Assembly (NCBI RefSeq): GCF_000292345.1
Contig: NZ_ALOU01000005.1
Coordinates: 62,001-126,000, forward strand
Direction of reading: 5' to 3'
Source of the DNA: Cupriavidus sp. BIS7
Lineage (GTDB): Bacteria > Pseudomonadota > Gammaproteobacteria > Burkholderiales > Burkholderiaceae
Length of the DNA: 64,000 nt
Below are positions 1-10,865 of this stretch, piece after piece (the first letter of the stretch is position 1; every line of letters begins with the position of its first letter). The notes below the pieces were generated by a model that searched no databases, was not told the origin of the DNA, and was given only the letters and a program-made list of their open reading frames with translations. The translations under genes and the position numbers were made by a program.

Positions 1-384
1 TTCGTGGATGCCGCCACGCGCCTTGATCGATCCGGCCACTGGCAGGCTGTGATCGCACTTGATCCACAGGCTGCCCGCCCCGGGCGGCATCCCGAGCGCA
101 CGCTGCATGCCCGGCGCCGCCACCAGCGGCGACTCGATGGCGCCGCCGCTTGCGGCAAGCTCCGGAAACAGCTTCGCCAGCAGCGGCGCAAAGCGCACGA
201 AGCGCGCCTGCGCCGCCTCCACATCAGCTAGACTAATGCCGCGACCATCCACGACGGTCTGAACGGCTGCCTCCCCACTGCGCTGCGGATTGATCCAGAG
301 CACCGGCCCTGCGGCCCGAAGGTCGTGCAGCAGTGCTGAAAATGAGGAAGCCGCTGAGGAAGTAACGGTGGAATCGGAGATCAT
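1..384 (-). CDS. dsdA: D-serine dehydratase, N-terminal part (cut by window edge)
   Basis: The first 128 codons of a minus-strand gene are visible; the rest lies outside the window. DsdA is a cytoplasmic PLP enzyme that deaminates D-serine to pyruvate and ammonia. The visible protein follows the E. coli DsdA N-terminus as I remember it: 'FAPLLAKLFPE', 'GAIESPLVA', then 'SGSIKARGG'-like 'AGSIKARGGIHE'. K121 in the SIKARGG motif is the expected PLP-binding lysine (K118 in E. coli). It is divergent from a LysR regulator 93 bp away, the usual dsdA/dsdC arrangement. The start ATG (384-382) is the first in frame. Confidence 0.88.
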   Translation of the reverse strand, partial: MISDSTVTSSAASSFSALLHDLRAAGPVLWINPQRSGEAAVQTVVDGRGISLADVEAAQARFVRFAPLLAKLFPELAASGGAIESPLVAAPGMQRALGMPPGAGSLWIKCDHSLPVAGSIKARGGIHE

Positions 385-464
385 GCTGCGCCAGGCATCG
401 ATTGGGATGGGTCAATTCTTGTCGTGTTGCCGGGCTGTGACAAACGATTTGTACTGATCCACGT

Positions 465-479
465 ATTAGTCTGACTAAT
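465..479. promoter_or_regulatory. Palindrome overlapping the LysR start codon, possible DsdC autoregulatory site
   Basis: ATTAGT-CTG-ACTAAT is a perfect inverted repeat with a 3-bp spacer. It lies between the divergent dsdA and LysR genes and its last bases overlap the LysR ATG (478-480). LysR-family operators typically carry a T-N11-A palindrome in such divergent regions. No ribosome-binding site is obvious before this ATG, so the true start may be different. Assignment as an operator is inference. Confidence 0.45.
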
Positions 480-1440
480 GGCAAACACGCTTTCCGCATC
501 ACTATTGGGCTGGCTGCGCTGTTTTGAGGCAGCGGCGCGTCATTGCAGCTTCACCCAGGCGGCAGCGGAACTTTGCGTCACGCAGGGTGCGGTCAGCCAA
601 CAGGTCAAGCAACTCGAGCAATGGCTCGGCCGCCCCCTGTTCCTGCGCACGCCGCGTGCGCTGGTGCTGACACCGGAAGGCGAACGGTTGCGCTTTGTCC
701 TGCGCGAGTCATTCCAGGCCATCGAAGGCACGCTGACGCAGTTGCGCAAGCCCCGCGACCGGCACCCGATCGCGCTCTCCTGCTCGCCGTCGTTCGCGAT
801 GGTCTGGCTAACGCCCCGGCTTGGCAACTTCTTCCAGCAGCACCCCGACATCGGTCTGCGCGTGTACGGCGAGTTCCACGCACTCGACCGCTCGCGCATG
901 CTGCGGGATGGCACCGAGGCCGCCGTGCGTTTCGACCCCGGCGGTTATCAGGACCTGAAGGCGCGGGTGTTCCTTGAAGAATGGCTGATTCCCGTGGCCA
1001 GCCCCGCTTATCTGGCGGCGCACCCGGAGCTGCACACCCCCGGCGGCCTGCGCGCCAGCATGCTGCTCCACGACGTGAGCCCGTGGGACGGCGCGGGAGA
1101 ATTCGACGAATGGAACTGCTGGCTGCGCCACGCCGGCGTGAGCCTGCCGGACACGGCCGAGGGCCAGCGCTTCAATCTTTCGCAACTGGCGCTCAATGCC
1201 GCACTGGCCGGACAGGGCGTGGCGATCGGGCGTACTGCCCTGATTCTCGAAGCCATCGAATCTGGCCGGTTGATCGATCTCTGGGGCATCCACGCGCGCA
1301 GCGAGGCGTCCTATCGCTTCATCTGCCCGCACGGTCCGACCACGCAAGTGGCAGAGGTGGAAGCATGGCTGGTGGAAGAAGGCGAGGCCTTCGACACCGC
1401 ACGCAGCCGCGTTTTGAAACCCGTCGCCTCACACCGCTGA
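478..1440 (+). CDS. dsdC: LysR-family regulator, DsdC-like
   Basis: A 320-residue LysR-type transcriptional regulator. The N-terminal winged HTH (about residues 9-66) contains 'SFTQAAAELCVTQGAVSQQVKQLE', typical of the GcvA/DsdC branch, followed by a periplasmic-binding-protein-like effector domain (about 90-300). It is transcribed away from dsdA, so by family precedent it probably activates D-serine dehydratase in response to D-serine. Its stop codon overlaps the convergent hydrolase-OsmC gene by 12 bp. The name dsdC rests on the neighbour rather than on any diagnostic residue; another GcvA-like specificity cannot be excluded. Confidence 0.8.
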   Translation: MANTLSASLLGWLRCFEAAARHCSFTQAAAELCVTQGAVSQQVKQLEQWLGRPLFLRTPRALVLTPEGERLRFVLRESFQAIEGTLTQLRKPRDRHPIALSCSPSFAMVWLTPRLGNFFQQHPDIGLRVYGEFHALDRSRMLRDGTEAAVRFDPGGYQDLKARVFLEEWLIPVASPAYLAAHPELHTPGGLRASMLLHDVSPWDGAGEFDEWNCWLRHAGVSLPDTAEGQRFNLSQLALNAALAGQGVAIGRTALILEAIESGRLIDLWGIHARSEASYRFICPHGPTTQVAEVEAWLVEEGEAFDTARSRVLKPVASHR

Positions 1441-2646
1441 TGTGTCAATGCGAACCGCCGATTCCAGCGTGCGATGCACCGGGCACTTGTTCGCAATGGC
1501 CAGCAGTGCCTCGCGCTGCTCGGCGGAGAGCGGTCCGCCCAGGCTGATCCTGCGTTCCATCCGGTCGATCAGGGCGCCCTTGTCCTCGCAGTCCGCGCAA
1601 TCCCTGGCGTGGACCTTTTCATGGCGAAGCTGTACGGACACGTGCTCCAGCGGCAGCGCCTTACGTTCGGCATACATGCGCAATGTCATCGACGTGCACG
1701 CGCCGAGCGCCGCCAGCAGGAACTCGTAGGGGTTCGGACCGGCATCATCGCCGCCGACCGATGTGGGCTCATCGCCAACCAGTTCATGCTGGCCGACGCG
1801 AATGGTTTGCTGATAGCGGCCCTTGTGACGCTCCTGCACCTCCACCACACCGGGATCGAGCGATGGCGCCGCTTCGGCCTCCTCCTGCACCGGCAGATAG
1901 TGCTGCGACCACGCAGCGATCATCTCCGCCGCATAGGCGGCAGCCACGCGATTCTGCAGCAGATGATCGGCGCCTTCGAGCGCGACGTAGCTCTTGGGCT
2001 GCGCTGCGGCGCCAAAAATCGCCAGGCCATTCTCCACCCCGACCGTATCGTCGGTGGGCGATTGCAGCACCAGCAGCGGCCGGTTCAGATTGGCGATCTC
2101 ATGGCTCAGTGAATGGTCCGAGACATCGTCCACAAACTGGCGCGTCATGCGGAATGGCCGGCCGGCAAGCTTCACGTCAAGTTCGCCCTCCGCCCGGATT
2201 CGCTCCACGTCATCGCCCAGCAGACCCAGCACATGGCGCGGATCGCTTGGCGCGGCGATTGTCACCACCGCGCGCACCTCCGGCACCTGCCGGGCCATGC
2301 CAAGCACGGCCGCACCGCCAAGGCTGTGTCCGATCAGCAGCATGGGCGCCATGCCGCGAGAGCGCATGTACGCGGCCACCGCCACGAGGTCCGCAAGATT
2401 GGAGGAAAAGTTGGTGCTGGCGAAGTCCCCCTCGCTGGCCCCGATACCGGTGAAGTCGAAACGCAGCACGGCGATGCCGTGCGCGTTCAGCGCGCGGGCA
2501 ATGCGTGTGGCGGCCAGGCTGTCCTTGCCGCATGTGAAGCAGTGGGCGAACAGCGCGCTGGCGCGCACCGGGCCATCCGGCAGTTCCAGTCGGCCTGAAA
2601 GCTGGCCGCCCTGGCTGCCGGGAATCTCGATTCTTTCGCTGCTCAT
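1429..2646 (-). CDS. Bifunctional alpha/beta hydrolase-OsmC fusion protein
   Basis: A 405-residue two-domain cytoplasmic protein. Residues about 1-255 form an alpha/beta hydrolase with the nucleophile elbow 'GHSLGGA', an acid in 'SPTDDTVG' and a histidine in 'GADHLL'. Residues about 270-405 form an OsmC/Ohr-like domain with the two redox cysteines of that family, in 'ALGACTSMT' and 'NKCPVHR'. OsmC proteins reduce organic hydroperoxides through these cysteines; the fused hydrolase may release or process a lipid or ester substrate. The fusion is a recognised architecture in proteobacteria, but its substrate is not known to me. It is a single gene, convergent with the LysR gene upstream in the window. 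Confidence 0.88.
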   Translation of the reverse strand: MSSERIEIPGSQGGQLSGRLELPDGPVRASALFAHCFTCGKDSLAATRIARALNAHGIAVLRFDFTGIGASEGDFASTNFSSNLADLVAVAAYMRSRGMAPMLLIGHSLGGAAVLGMARQVPEVRAVVTIAAPSDPRHVLGLLGDDVERIRAEGELDVKLAGRPFRMTRQFVDDVSDHSLSHEIANLNRPLLVLQSPTDDTVGVENGLAIFGAAAQPKSYVALEGADHLLQNRVAAAYAAEMIAAWSQHYLPVQEEAEAAPSLDPGVVEVQERHKGRYQQTIRVGQHELVGDEPTSVGGDDAGPNPYEFLLAALGACTSMTLRMYAERKALPLEHVSVQLRHEKVHARDCADCEDKGALIDRMERRISLGGPLSAEQREALLAIANKCPVHRTLESAVRIDTSAV

Positions 2647-2741
2647 TTGCCAGGCCCTCCTGACTCGACTACCCCGGAAACCCGGAAACCCCGGGAAACC
2701 TTCTGAGCATAGACGATGCCGCCGGAGATATCGGCCGTGGC

Positions 2742-4166
2742 CTATCCCGCCACCGCCCTGCCCGAGAACCGCAGCCGGAACGTAGTCCGCTGCCCCGGCA
2801 CCGATTCCACCTGCACCGAGCCATGGTGCAGGTCCATGATCGTCTTGACGATGGCCAGGCCAATGCCAGATGACTCCCCGGAGTTCGCGCGTGCGGGGTC
2901 GCCCCGGAAGAAGCGGTCGAACAGGCGCGGCAGCAGTTCGGCCGCGATGCCGGGCCCCGGGTTCGACACCGCGATCTCGGCGGCCTCCGCAACCTGCCGG
3001 CCGGACAACTCGATCACGGCGCCCTCGGGCGCATAGCGCACCGCATTGGAAAGCAGATTGCCCACCGCGCGGCGCAGCAGCGTTGCATCGGCCCTGACCT
3101 TGCCACTGGCTGAAACGTGGATGGCAATCCCGCGCGCATCGGCCAGCAACTCGAAATAGTCGGCCTGGCGTGACAGTTCATCGTGCAGGTCGAGCTCCGC
3201 AACATGCAGCGCCACGCGCGCATTGTCCGCGCGGGCCAGGAACAGCATGTTCTCGATCATGCGCGACAGGCGCTCGTACTCTTCCACGTTGGAGGCCAGC
3301 AGCGCCTGGTACTCGTCCACCGATCGCTCGCTAGACAGCGCAACCTGCGTCTGTCCAAGCAGGTTGCCGATCGGCGTGCGGAAATCATGCGCAAGGTCGG
3401 CCGAAAACTGCGACAGCCGTTCATAACGCTCGCGCAAACGGTCGATCATTGCCTGCAGCGCCAGCGCCAGCTCGTGGAGTTCGGCGGGCAGCCTGGCGGG
3501 GTCCACCGGCAGCGCGCCGCTCGTGAAGGTCACGGTCTGCGTGCCCGCCGCAATGCGCCGCAGCGGCGCCATGCCGGCATGCAATGCCGCGTAGCCAAGC
3601 AGGCCCGCACCGAGCGCGCCAAGGCAGGCGGCCACGATCAGCTTTACGCGATACGCGCGCAGCAGCGCCACGCGCGACGCCGCCACCTGATAGAGCTCGA
3701 TATGCGCCGTCGCTGGCCCAGCACCAATTCGCGCGAGCATGGCCAGGCCGTGTACAGGGACGGCATCGGGGCCCTTGCTCCACGCACTGATGACCGACGT
3801 ATCGAGCGATGCGGCAGGTGCCAGTGGTACAAGCGCGGGTATCGTCCCCGGATCGGCGCCCGCGCTGGCAAGCAGCGCGCCTTCGGCGGTGCGCACGCGC
3901 AGCCCGAACTCGTCATTGCCCATCACCACGCCGCGAATATCTTGCCAATGGTCTTCACCGGCACGGCCCGTGGGGGGCAACGCGGCAAGCTCCATCAGTT
4001 CGCTGCGGGCCCGCGCCGCCTTGCGCAGCAACTCGGCGTCGTCACGCTCGACAATCTGCATCGCCAGGGCCCGATAGAGATACAGGCCGACCCCCGCGAA
4101 CGCGCAGCCGGCGATCAGCGCAAAGGCCAGTGCAAGGCGCGCGGTCAGGGACTTGCTGCGGATCAC
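2742..4166 (-). CDS. Sensor histidine kinase, CusS/heavy-metal-type
   Basis: A 474-residue inner-membrane histidine kinase. Two membrane segments (about residues 10-30 and 172-196) flank a periplasmic sensor of about 140 residues, followed by a HAMP linker. The H-box '[11 protein letters not shown]' places the phospho-accepting histidine at about 260. The ATPase domain shows the N-box '[14 protein letters not shown]', 'NPGPGIAAE' and 'SGIGLAIVK'. The gene begins inside the stop of the response regulator (ATGA overlap at 4163-4166), so the two are translationally coupled. It is divergent from the RND efflux operon, which it probably controls. The ligand, whether metal, solvent or drug, cannot be read from the sequence. 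Confidence 0.9.
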   Translation of the reverse strand: MIRSKSLTARLALAFALIAGCAFAGVGLYLYRALAMQIVERDDAELLRKAARARSELMELAALPPTGRAGEDHWQDIRGVVMGNDEFGLRVRTAEGALLASAGADPGTIPALVPLAPAASLDTSVISAWSKGPDAVPVHGLAMLARIGAGPATAHIELYQVAASRVALLRAYRVKLIVAACLGALGAGLLGYAALHAGMAPLRRIAAGTQTVTFTSGALPVDPARLPAELHELALALQAMIDRLRERYERLSQFSADLAHDFRTPIGNLLGQTQVALSSERSVDEYQALLASNVEEYERLSRMIENMLFLARADNARVALHVAELDLHDELSRQADYFELLADARGIAIHVSASGKVRADATLLRRAVGNLLSNAVRYAPEGAVIELSGRQVAEAAEIAVSNPGPGIAAELLPRLFDRFFRGDPARANSGESSGIGLAIVKTIMDLHHGSVQVESVPGQRTTFRLRFSGRAVAG

Positions 4167-4837
4167 GATTGCCGGCTCTCCAGCACGTACCCAATGCCGC
4201 GCACGCTGTGGATCAGCTTCGGCGCGAAGCGGTCGTCCATCTTGGCGCGCAGGCGGCGGATGGCTACGTCGACGACGTTGGTGTCGCTATCGAAGTTCAT
4301 GTCCCAGACATGGGAGGCAATCTGCGTGCGGCTCAGCACCTCGCCGTGGCGCCTTGCCAGGAAATGCAGAAGCGCAAACTCGCGCGGGGTCAGATCGATG
4401 CGCTGGCCCGCCCGCACGACGCGATGACGGATCAGGTCGATCTCCATATCCTCGATCTCGATATGCTCGGCCTCGCGCACCGGGCCACGCCGCAGCAGTG
4501 TGCGCACGCGCGCCAGCAGCTCCACGAATGCAAACGGCTTGACCAGGTAATCGTCGCCGCCAAGTTCCAGGCCGCGCACGCGGTCTTCCACCTCGTCGCG
4601 CGCCGTCAGGAACAGCACCGGCGTGTCCTTGCGTTCGCGCAACTGCTTCATCACGTCCCAGCCATTCATGGCCGGCAGCATGACGTCGAGAATAACCAGG
4701 TCGTAGTCCTGCTCGATGGCCTGATGCAGCCCCTCTTTGCCGGTCACGGCGAGATCCACCACGAAGGCCGACTCGGTCAGACCGCGGCGCAGGTATTCGC
4801 CCGTCTTGGGCTCGTCTTCGATCACCAGAATCTTCAT
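4163..4837 (-). CDS. OmpR/CusR-type response regulator
   Basis: A 224-residue response regulator. The receiver domain starts '[10 protein letters not shown]' and has its phospho-acceptor at D51 in 'LVILDVMLP', with a conserved T in 'FLTARDE' and K in 'YLVKPF'. The C-terminal winged helix (about 125-222) ends in '[12 protein letters not shown]', typical of CusR/CopR/IrlR regulators. The start at 4837 was chosen because receiver domains begin directly with this motif; a longer reading would add 24 non-homologous residues. It is the first gene of a two-gene operon with the sensor kinase and is divergent from the RND operon. Confidence 0.92.
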   Translation of the reverse strand: MKILVIEDEPKTGEYLRRGLTESAFVVDLAVTGKEGLHQAIEQDYDLVILDVMLPAMNGWDVMKQLRERKDTPVLFLTARDEVEDRVRGLELGGDDYLVKPFAFVELLARVRTLLRRGPVREAEHIEIEDMEIDLIRHRVVRAGQRIDLTPREFALLHFLARRHGEVLSRTQIASHVWDMNFDSDTNVVDVAIRRLRAKMDDRFAPKLIHSVRGIGYVLESRQS

Positions 4838-4913
4838 GGTCCAGTCCCCCGCCACCGCACGCCACCCCGGGCGTCCGTGTCCGGATGATAGCTGCCGGCC
4901 ACGGCACATTGGA

Positions 4914-4928
4914 TGACAACACTGTAAT
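4914..4928 (+). promoter_or_regulatory. CopR/CusR-like box between the two-component genes and the RND operon
   Basis: TGACA-ACACT-GTAAT matches the TGACA-N5-GTAAT form that I recall for CopR-type response regulators. It lies in the 186-bp divergent gap, 77 bp from the regulator start and about 95 bp from the pump start, so one bound dimer could serve both promoters. Flanking GACAA...TTGTC adds further symmetry. The function is inferred. Confidence 0.45.
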
Positions 4929-5023
4929 CATTTTGTCCCCGTTGGACACGGGGGTGGCTTTTTAGAATCCCGCCATGCAATGCATCAGAGGACGTGCGTC
5001 GGCGCGCGTCCGGGGAGAAAAGC

Positions 5024-8220
<3,197 letters not shown>

Positions 8221-8224
<4 letters not shown>

Positions 8225-9426
8225 CCCAAGCCGATCTCGATCCCGGCATCGACACCACGACCCGCACGCGGCCTCACCACAAACCACACAAGCCACGCAG
8301 GCTCGTTCTGCTGACAACGGGTGTCGTCGTGGCGGCCGCGCTGACGGCCGGCATCGTCCCGCGCCTGCAGGGCCGCGAGGCGCTGCAACAGCGTACCGCC
8401 GACGCCATGAGCCCGATTGTCAGCGTGGTGCATCCTCGCCCGGCAGCAGCCGTGCACGACATCGCGCTGCCCGGCGATGTGCGCGCCTATCAGGATGCGG
8501 CCATCCATTCACGCGTCAATGGCTATCTGCGGCGCTGGTACTTCGACATTGGCGCCACGGTCAAAGCGGGGCAGTTGCTGGCCGAGATCGATGCCCCCGA
8601 ACTGGCCGACCAGTTGCGCCAGGCACGCGCCGATGAAGCCACGGCCGCTGCCAATTACGCGCTGGCAAAGAGCACTGCCGATCGCTGGCAGGATCTGCAG
8701 GCCACCAACTCCGTCGCACAGCAGGAGACCGACCAGAAGGTGGCGGACATGCGGGCCAAGGCGGCGTTGCTGGCCGCGGCCCGGTCGAACACCTCGCGCC
8801 TCGCGCAGATGGCCTCGTACACACAGATCCGCGCACCGTTCGATGGCGTGATCACCGCACGCAATGTCGATGCGGGTGCGCTCGTCGATGCGGGCAGCGG
8901 CACCACGCAAGGCCGCGAGTTGTTCCACCTGTCAGCCGGCAACCGCCTGCGCGTCTATGCGCAGGTGCCGCAGGACGTGAGCGCGAAGGTGGCCCCGGGC
9001 ACGCAGGCGTGGCTGACCTTGCCGCAGTCGCCGGGGCAACGCTATCCGGCCACGGTGACGCGCACGGCAGGCGCCATCGACCCCGTAACGCGCACGCTGC
9101 GCGTCGAGCTTGATGTGGACAGCAGCGGCGGACATATCCTGCCCGGCGCCTATGCGGAGGTCCATCTGGACGCCGACAGCGCGCACGCCGGGCTAGACCT
9201 GCCCGCCAGCACGCTACTGTTCCGGCCGCAGGGCCCCAGCGTGGCCGTGGTCGGCGCGGACGGGAAGCTTGCGATCAAGCGCATTGCGCTGGGCCGCGAC
9301 TTTGGCTCGCATGTGGAGGTGCTGAGCGGCGTCGATGCTGGCGATGCGGTGGTCACCAATCCCGGCGACGGGCTCGTGGCCGGCACCGCCGTGCGCGTGG
9401 TTGCGGCGCAGGGAGCGGGCGCATGA
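8221..9426 (+). CDS. RND efflux periplasmic adaptor (membrane fusion protein)
   Basis: A 401-residue membrane fusion protein. A short cytoplasmic tail rich in His/Pro/Thr precedes a membrane anchor (about residues 28-46). Then come the barrel-sandwich lipoyl halves ('SRVNGYLRRWYFDIGATVKAGQLLAEIDAPEL' region and 'YTQIRAPFDGVITARNVDAGALV' region), separated by a coiled-coil hairpin (about 120-190), and finally beta-barrel and membrane-proximal domains. It links the permease to the outer-membrane channel. It overlaps both neighbours by 4 bp (ATGA), which indicates tight coupling. The basic N-terminus is probably cytoplasmic rather than a cleaved signal. Confidence 0.92.
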
Positions 9427-10865
9427 GCACCATCAAGAAGCCGCTTGCCGCAGGCCTGCTGGCCACACTGACAGCGCTGGCAGCGCTGACGTTGGCCGGA
9501 TGCTCGCTGGCGCCCGTCTACCAGCCGCCGCCTATCGACATGCCTGCGGCCTATCGCGAAGGCTCGCCGTCTACGGTCGCCGTGACGCCGGACTGGTGGC
9601 ACGCCTATGGCGACCCGCAGCTCGACGCATTGGTCGGCCGTGTCGACGTCACGAACCAGACGTTGCGCCGCGCCGTGGCACTGTTGCACGATGCGCGTGC
9701 ACAGGCCGCTGCAGCGCATGCGGCGTACTTCCCGACGGTTGGCGCCGGTGCCGCCGCCACCAACTTTCATACATCGGCCAATGTGGTCGGCAAATCGCTG
9801 GCCGGCAAGACCACACAGGACTACCTGCTTGGCCTTGCTGCATCGTGGGAGCCCGATCTGTTTGGCCGTATCGGCAACAGCGTGGATGCCGCACAGGCCC
9901 GCGTACAGGCCAGCGCGGACGACGTGGCAGCGGTGCGGCTGAGCCTGCAGGCCGAAGTCGCCGTCGACTATTTCGGCATTCGCTCGCTTGATCGCGAAAC
10001 CGGTCTGGTCCAGCGCACCGTCGATGCGTACGCCTCTGTGCTGCAGCTTGTGACTAACCGCTATCGCGGCGGCATCGCTGCGGAAGGCGACGTGGCACAG
10101 GCCCAGGCGCAGTTGGACAGCACGCGCGCGCAGCTTGCGGACCTGCGGCTGTCCCGTGCCCAGTTGCTGCATGCGCTGGCCACGCTCGTGGGCGAGCCTG
10201 CCAGCACGTTCGCGCTGCCGCCGGCCGTCGACAGCGAAGCCGCACGGCTGCCTGCGCCGCCCGCCGCGGTGCCGTCCGAACTGCTTGAGCGCCGCCCGGA
10301 CATCGCCGCTGCCGAGCGCCGCGTGGCCGCCGCCAACGCGCAGATCGGCGTAGCGCGGGCCGCGTTCTTTCCCAGCCTGATGCTGAACCTGACCGGCGGG
10401 CTGGAGAGTTCCGGCATTGCCGATCTGCTGACCGCGCCGAGCCGCTTCTGGGCCATCGGCCCCGCGCTGGCGGCCACGATCTTCGATGGCGGCAAGCGGC
10501 AGGCGGGCGTGGACAGCGCCCACGCGCAGTTCGACGCCAGCGCCGCCGACTATCGCGAGGTGGTGCTCAAGGCCGTGCAGGACGTGGAGGACAATTACGC
10601 GGCAATCCACGGCCTGCAGGACGAGGCAGCAAGCCAGCAATCAGCCGTCGCGGCATCGCAGCACGCGCTGGACCATGCCACCGAGCGCTACCGCAAGGGC
10701 GCCGTTGGCTATCTCGACGTCAACGTGATCGAGGCCACCACGCTGGCCAACGCGCGCGCGCTGGAAGCCGTGCATCGTCGCCAGCTTGCCGCCAGCGTAG
10801 GCCTGTTCCGGGCGCTTGGCGGCGGCTGGAAGGCGGACGCCGCCACTCAGGCGGCGCCGACGTAG
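9423..10865 (+). CDS. NodT/OprM-type outer-membrane efflux lipoprotein
   Basis: A 480-residue outer-membrane factor of the TolC/NodT class. The signal peptide ends in the lipobox L-A-G-C, with the acylated cysteine at residue 27. Two repeated coiled-coil/beta-strand halves follow, with family motifs 'WWHAYGDPQLDALV', 'SWEPDLFGR' and 'ERRPDIAAAERRVAAANAQIGVARAAFFP'. It completes the tripartite efflux system. Its 3' end overlaps the convergent HD-GYP gene by 19 bp, leaving no room for a terminator between them. Confidence 0.93.
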   Translation: MSTIKKPLAAGLLATLTALAALTLAGCSLAPVYQPPPIDMPAAYREGSPSTVAVTPDWWHAYGDPQLDALVGRVDVTNQTLRRAVALLHDARAQAAAAHAAYFPTVGAGAAATNFHTSANVVGKSLAGKTTQDYLLGLAASWEPDLFGRIGNSVDAAQARVQASADDVAAVRLSLQAEVAVDYFGIRSLDRETGLVQRTVDAYASVLQLVTNRYRGGIAAEGDVAQAQAQLDSTRAQLADLRLSRAQLLHALATLVGEPASTFALPPAVDSEAARLPAPPAAVPSELLERRPDIAAAERRVAAANAQIGVARAAFFPSLMLNLTGGLESSGIADLLTAPSRFWAIGPALAATIFDGGKRQAGVDSAHAQFDASAADYREVVLKAVQDVEDNYAAIHGLQDEAASQQSAVAASQHALDHATERYRKGAVGYLDVNVIEATTLANARALEAVHRRQLAASVGLFRALGGGWKADAATQAAPT

